Shown here: piece by piece, positions 55,901-64,000 of the stretch
How the letters are laid out: each line of letters begins with the position of its first letter
Position numbering within the stretch: position 1 is the first letter of the stretch
Origin: Mytilus californianus
Taxonomy: Eukaryota; Mollusca; Bivalvia; Mytilida; Mytilidae
Assembly (NCBI RefSeq): GCF_021869535.1
Contig: NW_026262668.1
Span: 66,804,058 to 66,868,057 of the forward strand
Direction: 5' to 3'
Length of the DNA: 64,000 nt
Translations under genes and position numbers: made by a program
Notes under the pieces: generated by a model
Told to the model about the DNA's origin: nothing
Databases searched by the model: none
Seen by the model: the letters and a program-made list of their open reading frames with translations, nothing else

Positions 55901-56999
55901 GAAACAATTTGGTATACTTTATAGGGGAATGGCATACATTACATATCCAGAAACGATGTTCAAAAATAAAAAAGCTTCAAATTTTGCGGATTATCAATCT
56001 CTAAAGAGATCATACTTATGAAGGGACAAAAAGAGACAGAAGATACCAAAGGAGTTATAAAACCAAAATACGAAGAAAAATTACAACACCATGGCCAGAA
56101 AAAGGTCAACACCATGGCCAAACAGAAAAACGATGAAACACGTGCAAACGGTCTTAAAACAATACACATAAAACTAAGAACTGACCAATTAAGGCAACTG
56201 ATGTTCAAAACATATACCCTGAAAAACCCTAGGTACAAAATAAACATTGAAACTTAAAATTATGAGTTGTGTCCAATGCAAACGAAATATATCATTTGTA
56301 ATCTTAATCTATTTATATGTCTATGGCAGATGTAGTGTTCATCATCCTTCATTATTTGCTTATGTCACTGTGTAGTTGAGCTTTGTTGTCGTTTTTCTCC
56401 CATGTTTTGTTATTCAGAGAGTGAGAAGCATGGAAAGGTTGAGAATGTTTAGATAAACACAATCAGCAAATAACACTGAAATATGACACTTTGTATATAG
56501 GATGATTTGTATTTTGCATACAAATCACAATGAAAAGGGCAAGTTTTAATTACAGTGCACACGATACTTACATCTAAAGTAAGGCAAATACTCTTGGATG
56601 ATCACTACAATTTCCATCAATTTTTCCCTTGTCTAAAATATGTTTTTCTTTGATTTCTCAAAAATATTCTCCATTTTTAAATTCACGGTAAATGAAAAAT
56701 ATATTACACGTTCAGAGATCAAGTTAAACCGTAGTTTTAATATCAAAGCAATCTTTCTAGGTATATTCTTGAACAGGGTTAAAGTGTGCAAACCACTTAT
56801 CCTATCGCTTATGTGATATAATCTGTGCATATTTGTAGTCAATATAAATATATATTAAAGGTACCAGCCCAACGCGTTTCTGATCTTCGGGTTCTATAAA
56901 TTAAAGAGAAGAGTGCACACGCTGAAGAGTTTCGCTTGCTTTATGGTTTGATTATGTTAAAAGTCTTTTAGATCAACTTTTAAATATATATATATATTT
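55901..56999. other. Spacer with decayed repeat, no gene seen
   Basis: 56010-56110 resembles, on the minus strand, the Penelope 3' tip (gataccaaaggagttataaa) and contains a short duplication of 'aacaccatggcca' (56085 and 56109). The remaining sequence, including frames at 55960-56257 and 56633-56842, shows no domain. Confidence 0.4.
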
Positions 57000-57517
57000 C
57001 GACAATTAATGTCTCTTCAGTGATGTTAGGGATCGAAACGGTATTTGGAAGGCCATATAATTTACCTAAATTTGGGATAGACTCTTTAATTTTAAAGAGT
57101 CGAAATAGGATGAACGGATCATATTAACCCAAAGGAAAAAACAAGCCCAAACGAAAAAAATATACAAAAGTCTAAATTGAATAGAACGTTCAAACCTATG
57201 ATTGCGTTGGATAAAAACCGCAATTTTTATACGTGTGAATGTAAAACAAATTTCTTGGTAGAGGGGTCTAAATACATCACAAACAACAGTTTCCAAAAGA
57301 CCAAAAAAAAAGTGAAAAAGTCTATTTTAACAAAACGCATTTGACTAACAGGTCGAACAACTGATGTTCTTAAACCCTGCTGACTGACATTTGCAATTGC
57401 CAAATAAATTGATCACCAGATCTAACAAAATGGATCTAAATATTAATTCAATGCCAAACAGAAAACAATAAACTTGTGGGAAAAGATGGTATGCCACAAA
57501 CATGAAGTGCAAAAATT

Positions 57518-58630
57518 TGTACACCATATCCGGATTTCGACAATTAATGTCACTCAGTGATGTTAGGGATCGAAACGGTATTTGGAAGGCCATATAATTT
57601 ACCGCAATTTGGGATAAACTCTTTAATTTTAAAGAGTCAAAATAGGATGAACGGATCATATAAACCCGAAGGAAAATATAATACTAAGTACAAGCCCAAA
57701 CGAAAAAAATATACAAAAGTCTTAATTGAAAATTATATGGCCTTCCAAATACCGTTTCGATCCCTAACATCACTGAAGAGACATTAATTGTCGAAATCCG
57801 GATATGGTGTATACAAATTTTTGCACCTCATGTTTGCGATATTCCTTCTTTTTCGCAAGTTTTTTGTTTTCTGTTTGATTACATCTGGTGATCAATTTAT
57901 TTGACAATCGCCAATGGCAGTCAGCAGGGTTTAAGAACATCAGTTGTTCGACCTGTTAGTCGAATGCGTTTTGTTAAAATATACTTTTCACTTTTTGGTC
58001 TTTTGGAAAATGTTGTTTGTGCTGTATTTTGACCCCTCTACCAAGAAATTTGTTTTACATGCACACGTATAAAAGTTGCGGTTTTTATCCAACGCAATCG
58101 TAGGTTTGAACGTTGTTTTCAATTTAGACTTGTTTATATTTTTTCGTTTGGGCTTGTATTATATTTTCCTTCGGGTTTATATGATCCGTTCATCCTATTT
58201 CGACTCTTTAAGATTCAAGAGTCTATCCTAAATTGAGGTAAATTATATGGCCTTCCAAATACCGTTTCAATCCCTAACATCACCGAAGAGACATTAATTG
58301 TCGAAATCCGGATATGGTGTATACAAATTTTTGCACCTCATGTTTGCGATATTCCATCTTTTTCGCAAGTTTTTTGTTTTCTGTTTGATTACATCTGGCG
58401 ATCAATTTATTTGACAATCGCCAATGGCAGTCAGCAGGGTTTAAGAACATCAGTTGTTCGACCTGTTAGTCAAATGCGTTTTGTTAAAATAAACTTTTTC
58501 ACTTTTTTTAGGTCTTTTGGAAAATGTTGTTTGTGCTGTATTTTGACCCCTCTACCAAGAAATTTGTTTTACATGCACACGTATAAAAATTGCGGTTTGT
58601 ATCCAACGCAATCAAAGATTTGAACGTTTT
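57518..58630. repeat. 1113-bp direct unit, first copy
   Basis: Starts tgtacaccatatccggattt and ends just before the same sequence at 58631. It contains a forward monomer piece, one full reverse monomer and a partial reverse monomer. Within it 57540-57600 and 57735-57795 are inverted copies that could pair. Confidence 0.9.
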
Positions 58631-59743
58631 TGTACACCATATCCGGATTTCGACAATTAATGTCACTCAGTGATGTTAGGGATCGAAACGGTATTTGGAA
58701 GGCCATATAATTTACCGCAATTTGGGATAAACTCTTTAATTTTAAAGAGTCAAAATAGGATGAACGGATCATATAAACCCGAAGGAAAATATAATACTAA
58801 GTACAAGCCCAAACGAAAAAAATATACAAAAGTCTTAATTGAAAATTATATGGCCTTCCAAATACCGTTTCGATCCCTAACATCACTGAAGAGACATTAA
58901 TTGTCGAAATCCGGATATGGTGTATACAAATTTTTGCACCTCATGTTTGCGATATTCCTTCTTTTTCGCAAGTTTTTTGTTTTCTGTTTGATTACATCTG
59001 GTGATCAATTTATTTGACAATCGCCAATGGCAGTCAGCAGGGTTTAAGAACATCAGTTGTTCGACCTGTTAGTCGAATGCGTTTTGTTAAAATATACTTT
59101 TCACTTTTTGGTCTTTTGGAAAATGTTGTTTGTGCTGTATTTTGACCCCTCTACCAAGAAATTTGTTTTACATGCACACGTATAAAAGTTGCGGTTTTTA
59201 TCCAACGCAATCGTAGGTTTGAACGTTGTTTTCAATTTAGACTTGTTTATATTTTTTCGTTTGGGCTTGTATTATATTTTCCTTCGGGTTTATATGATCC
59301 GTTCATCCTATTTCGACTCTTTAAGATTCAAGAGTCTATCCTAAATTGAGGTAAATTATATGGCCTTCCAAATACCGTTTCAATCCCTAACATCACCGAA
59401 GAGACATTAATTGTCGAAATCCGGATATGGTGTATACAAATTTTTGCACCTCATGTTTGCGATATTCCATCTTTTTCGCAAGTTTTTTGTTTTCTGTTTG
59501 ATTACATCTGGCGATCAATTTATTTGACAATCGCCAATGGCAGTCAGCAGGGTTTAAGAACATCAGTTGTTCGACCTGTTAGTCAAATGCGTTTTGTTAA
59601 AATAAACTTTTTCACTTTTTTTAGGTCTTTTGGAAAATGTTGTTTGTGCTGTATTTTGACCCCTCTACCAAGAAATTTGTTTTACATGCACACGTATAAA
59701 AATTGCGGTTTGTATCCAACGCAATCAAAGATTTGAACGTTTT
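58631..59743. repeat. 1113-bp direct unit, second copy
   Basis: Identical to 57518-58630 wherever compared, including translations of two embedded frames that match residue for residue at an exact 1113-base offset (57557/58670 and 58411/59524). Divergence starts again only after the third 'tgtacaccat' at 59744. Such identity means a very recent duplication, gene conversion, or an assembly duplication. Confidence 0.9.
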
Positions 59744-60085
59744 TGTACACCATATCCGGATTTCGACAATTAATGTCTCTTCAGTGATATTAGGAATCGA
59801 AACGGTATTTGGAAAGCCATACAATTTACCTCAATTTAGGATAGACTCTTTAATTTTGAGGTGTCAAAATAGGATGAACGGATCATATAAACCCGAAGGC
59901 AAATATAATACAAGCCCAAACGAAAAAATATAAACAAGTCTAAATTGAAAACAACGTTCAAACCTATGATTGCGTTGGATAAAAACCGCAATTTTTATAC
60001 GTGTGCATGCAAAACAAATTTCTTGTTAGAGTGGTCTAAATACAGCACAAACAACATTTTTCAAAAGACCATAAAAGTGAAAAAG

Positions 60086-61505
60086 TATATATATGTATAT
60101 ATCTTCAGGTATAAAAACAGGTCTTAACCATAAATAATTCATGTAAGTGAGGTCAAGATACAAATGTTTGAAAGTAAATGGTAGGTCGCAAATATATTCA
60201 AACAGATTCATACATGATTGATTTTCTGCTACATACACTTCAAAATTGTAAAAAAAACAGGTACATTTTAAGTTCAATTGACCAAAAGGTCATGTGAGCT
60301 GTTGATATATATCACCTTGCGTCCTTCATCGCAGTCATAGACTTAAATAAAACTTTTCCAATGAAACTACTAGGCTAACTGTGAAATTTAACTACTTATT
60401 TGGAGTTATTTCCCGTGAAATGTCTATTTTTGTCTAAGTTTTAGCAGTTGTTGGCTATTATTTTGAAAGCTATAGGAGCTAGGTTAAAAGTGTAAACTGC
60501 AAAAATGATCATATAATCAATTTACTCTGATAGGTTTGACAGCCATTTTTGGAGTTATTACCCCTGAATTGTTCATTTTTACTGGGTTTTGTTTGTTTTT
60601 TTAGCTGTTATCGGAAAACCTATAGAAGCCTGGTTAAACATATAAATTGCAAAAATGATCAGCAACATAATATATAGAGTTACTATGGTATGTGCATATA
60701 AAAGTCCTAATTAGCAAACAGGTGAGCGATACAGGCACAGCTGTGCCCCTTGTTATTATTTTTCTGTAGTAGATATCGAGAAACAGTAAATATGAGTAAT
60801 AGATAGACTAAAACCTGAATGGTAAAATTTAGTAGCAAAGCTGGTATAAATAAATCAAAATGAATGAAACTGTCAATTGACTCCTTACGGGCGTTGTTGT
60901 ACCTTAATCATAATTTTAACCATTTACTTCTAAATGACACATGTTTAATGGATATACAGCAACCAAGCCGCGCAAAAACGATCAGCATTTCAAGATGTTG
61001 ACCAACACATCTTCTATTAAACTCAAAAATTATTGAGACTTTGTATCATTCAGGCAAAAATTCCTACGTGGAGCTTGCAATGTTTTCGTTTAGGTATGAT
61101 ATGAAGGGTAGCAGCAGTGAATTCCATGTGATTTTGAGAAAAAGAAAACACTTAACATTGAAATATGCAGATAATAGCAATCTCATTATGACATTTTAAG
61201 TAATCAATAACTATCTTTATTCAAATATTTATCCGATTTACAAAAACAAAATGATAAATTATAATAGAAGTCGTAAGCCTTAAATTTGCAATGTAAAGGT
61301 TACAGTTATAACTAGAAAATCTGTTCAAATATCAGTTTAAGAAAGAAGGTGTATCGGGAGAAGATGGAGTTGTGTAATTTTACAGACGATAAATCCCAAA
61401 GGATACATTTTTCCTTTGGCTATGTTTATTTTTTTTCCATGCATTATCCATCCCTTTTTTATCAATATAAGTAAAACTGTCAAATACTATCTCTAACGTG
61501 TCTTT
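60086..61505. repeat. Degenerate ~170-bp-type satellite and spacer
   Basis: 60280-60740 holds two or three decayed units with 'tggagttatt.ccc(g/c)tgaa', 'gctat(a/t)ggagc(t/c)(a/t)(g/g)gttaaa' and 'ctgcaaaaatgatcat', bounded by 'gaccaaaaggtcatgtgagct' and 'gtgagcgatacaggcacagc'. Its ends resemble those of the repeat at 55320. The rest is AT-rich with no gene seen. Confidence 0.55.
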
Positions 61506-61509
61506 TTGA

Positions 61510-61665
61510 ATGATTGATTGGTTGGTTAGTTGGTTGGTGTTAAACGCCACTTTCAGTACTATTATGCTATTTCGTGGCGGTCAGTTTTCTTTGTTTGGTT
61601 GTGGAAACCGGAGTGCCTGGAGAGAACCACCGACCTTCGGCAGGAAAAACGTGACTTTTTGAATG
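61510..61665 (+). mobile_element. SINE-like conserved core
   Basis: Begins 'tgattgattggttggttagt', then 'ggtgttaaacgcc', 'tatttcgtggcggtcag' and 'accggagtgcctggagagaa' followed by ccaccgacctt. The ggagagaaccaccg box is shared, in reverse, with the SINE at 46290-46790, and the overall sequence is one I recall as widespread in mollusc genomes. The 69-codon frame across it is not considered real. Confidence 0.55.
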
Positions 61666-61974
61666 CATGGTGTATATTTATGATATTGACCGTTATGAGC
61701 ACAATATTCAATTTTGTGTGTTATGCGCACAATTTTTAAGCTCTATGCACAAGATTTATAGTTGTTAACTCAAATAAGATGTAAACCGATCAAGAAGTTA
61801 GTCATGGAGAAAAGGGTTTATTTATTAGGTGAACTATGGCTTTGAATTAGCTTGTAGTTTATGCAAGTACTCTTAGAGATCTGTTATTTGTGTCCTTTGC
61901 CTTTTTGTCTTTTGTATTTGTGCTACATACCGATCTGATGTGGTTAAAAGCCCTCTCCAAATAGTTTTAAATAT

Positions 61975-62650
61975 AAAAATAAGGAGATGAGCTATGATTG
62001 CCAATGAGAGAACTATTCACCAAAGTTCTAATAAAGTGGGCGTAAGCAATTATAGGCAACCGTACGGCCTTCAACAATGAGAAAAACCCGTACCGTATAG
62101 TCGGCTATAAAAGACCGACATAAAATATGAAACAATTCAATTGAGAAAACTAACGGCCTCATTTATAACAATACAATTAACGAAAAAAAATATGACAGAC
62201 ATGAACCAACGACAACCATCGAACTACAGGCTCCTGACTTAGGAAAGGCACATAAAGAATGTGGCGGGTTTAAACATGTTTGTGAGTGCTCAACCCTCCC
62301 CTAACCTGGGACAGTGGTATAACAGCACAACATAAGAACACAGTGTAAAAATCAGTTAAAAAAAATCTTAACTCATCAGATCGATACAAAGAAAACAATC
62401 AAACATAAAAACAGACCGGGCGTGGCAGGCTCTTTATCAACCCTCATCCCTAACAACAAAAAGGACACTAAGTACAGATCTGAGAGTACTCGCAGTTACT
62501 GACAGCTAGTTCAAAGCCAATAACAACTAATAAAAAAATCATGTATCTAAGACTAAAATATCACTCAATACACATCCAACATCCAATGGATTTAGTGTAA
62601 AGGTCATTAACACTCAGATAAAAACATGACCTTGTGCAATGCCAAATAAA
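61975..62650 (+). repeat. Long dispersed repeat (two families joined)
   Basis: The first part (tatgattgccaatgagagaa, then 'ataggcaaccgtacggcctt') matches 19765-19860 and 52885-52945. The second part (62235-62640) matches 34470-34790. They are contiguous here, so the shorter fragments elsewhere are probably pieces of one longer element. An inverted fragment ('gggagggttgagcgcttgca') lies at 62875-62925. No intact coding region. Confidence 0.7.
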
Positions 62651-64000
62651 GGTATCGTATGAATTTAATTTACTGATAATAAAATCAATATTTATACCAA
62701 TAAAACAATATTCAAAGATCTAATTACAGTGTTGAATTGGTAACCTTTTAGAGTAGGTTTATTTTAAAGATTGATCCGTATCGTATATAACTTTCCGGGC
62801 TCGGTAAACAACATCACCGTAAAGTCTGAAAGTTTGTTTTTATGTTGAGTTACTGCACCATTGTCCTTCATAAAGGGAGGGTTGAGCGCTTGCAAACATG
62901 TTAAACCACGCCAAATGTTCCTGTCAAAACAAAGTGGTTTGTCATGTTTGTTTTGTTTATTGTTGAAGGCCACATGAGGACATATATTTGATCACATCTT
63001 TGTCCTATTCGTGTCAGTGTTTATCAGATATTTATGAAAAGGAAGCATAAATCAGTTATTTTATATTGTCAAATAATTAGAAGCAAAGTACATTTTACGG
63101 GTAGAATTAAAATCAAAAGTAGTATGATTATCTAATTTCGTAAATACAGTTGAAAAAGACAAATCAAACAAATCGTTGCACTCCGAACGGAGCGGCACCG
63201 GTTTGTCAAAAGAATAAGCGATCCTGAGAGTCCTTCATCGAAAGAACTTATACTAAGAAGAAATCTCTAGTGAGATTTGACACCGATCAAATTAAAAAGA
63301 GCAAACGTTCAATGTCGTTGAAATTGTTAAAATTATGTACTTGGAATTCTTTTAGTATATATTTTTTTTCAAATAAGCATGCTTTGTTGCTAAACGTAGC
63401 TATTTTAAGGACATATCATGGTTTCTTTTAGACTGTTCTTATCAGATATGTTTTCATCTTATATTGAACTGAAAATGTTGCCTGCTTAAGTGATGTTTTT
63501 TTTCGATTATTTTTAAACCTTTATATACTAAGTACAGTTAAATTTATGTCCAAAGTTTAAAAAATGTGTCAAAAATCCGATTTAATAGAAATATTTGCTC
63601 AACTCTATTGATTCTGCAAACGTAAGATTCGAAATAAGATTAACGTCTTGTCACAATCACCAAAAGCGTATCAGGACTCACCAGCACAAAGCCATGATTC
63701 ACCTGTATAGTATCAGGACATTTGTATACGATGCAAATGCACAATTCAAACATATTGGTACAGTTTCTCACTGACTTATTTTGACCTACGGATTCGGGTA
63801 TAGAAAGCCGACTTCATAAATTTTGTTTGTTCTTTTTCGGTTGCAGATATTCTTAAATAAACGATTTTATGTTATGCATACAGGAACAGCATAGAAGCCC
63901 ATGTTTTTTAATTGATCGCCTTTGAAGAAATGAAAAACAAACATACCACACCTTAACGATTTATTTTTCAACAGTATTCAAGAAAACGTCAAAAAATTAT
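62651..64000. other. Terminal AT-rich spacer
   Basis: No gene or RNA is supported. Nothing beyond the inverted repeat fragment at 62875-62925 stands out. Confidence 0.4.

Larger units (their letters stand above)
57000..60085. repeat. ~555-bp satellite array with inverted monomers
   Basis: Built of one ~555-bp monomer in both orientations. Forward monomer sequence runs 57000-57727. It switches to reverse at about 57729 (aaaattatatggccttccaa), continues reverse to 58630, then goes forward again at 58631, and so on to about 60085. The interior contains two direct units of 1113 bp (57518-58630 and 58631-59743). The monomer joins to itself ('aacaagtctaaattgaaaacaacg'), as a satellite would. The same monomer is carried by the TIR elements at 11796 and 22881. 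The many 60-100 codon frames repeat with the units and show no recognisable domain. Confidence 0.9.

Noticed and set aside
57066-60277. Many 60-104 codon frames, some repeated exactly
   Set aside because: They repeat because the satellite units repeat, occur on both strands, and show no domain or start context.

Overview
The window looks like AT-rich nuclear DNA of a marine bivalve, most likely a mussel (Mytilus type). The grounds are Penelope-like retroelements with an N-terminal GIY-YIG domain, tRNA-derived SINEs, hammerhead-like repeats of the kind common in mussel DNA, AT-rich spacers, spliced gene fragments, and an expanded family of intronless Cys-loop receptor genes. There is no bacterial gene organisation. 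Nearly everything is repeat, relic or flank. The only piece that looks like a healthy host gene is a two-exon 3' part of a beta-microseminoprotein-like gene at 54493-55171.

Layout. About 1-41,500 is a diverged tandem segmental duplication. Three copies of a single-exon nicotinic-type Cys-loop receptor subunit lie at 18410-19042, 26557-27760 and 37794-38996, all on the + strand and embedded in homologous flanks. A fourth set of flanks (1-230, 2925-3150, 4440-5120) has no gene. Each gene copy carries different lesions: nonsense plus truncation in copy 1, two frameshifting deletions in copy 2, and one nonsense codon in copy 3. Comparing the copies gives natural empty-site evidence for several insertions: a Penelope 3' end (22195-22735), a TA-flanked MITE (32984-33190), a LINE region (33600-34392) and a 1.6-kb block inside a DNA transposon (11961-13551).

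Mobile DNA. A Penelope-like element (5842-9720) has its GIY-YIG nuclease before the reverse transcriptase, as described for the Naiad clade; a second broken copy lies on the minus strand (45061-47950) and is split by a SINE. Truncated 3' ends are scattered about. A TIR element (11796-14066 and 22881-23769) carries modules of a ~555-bp satellite. The same satellite forms a tandem/inverted array at 57000-60085 that contains two apparently identical 1113-bp units. A ~3.0-kb element with 19-bp TIRs and TTAA target duplication spans 51086-54089. Hammerhead-like motifs occur at 12.7, 24.8, 49.5, 50.6 and 54.3 kb. A ~170-bp satellite lies at 41560-43000.

The distal 43-64 kb has the microseminoprotein-like exons, SINEs, foldback hairpins and long AT-rich spacers. 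All calls come from reading the sequence; no database search was run. Family names rest on motif recognition and on remembered features of mussel repeats.
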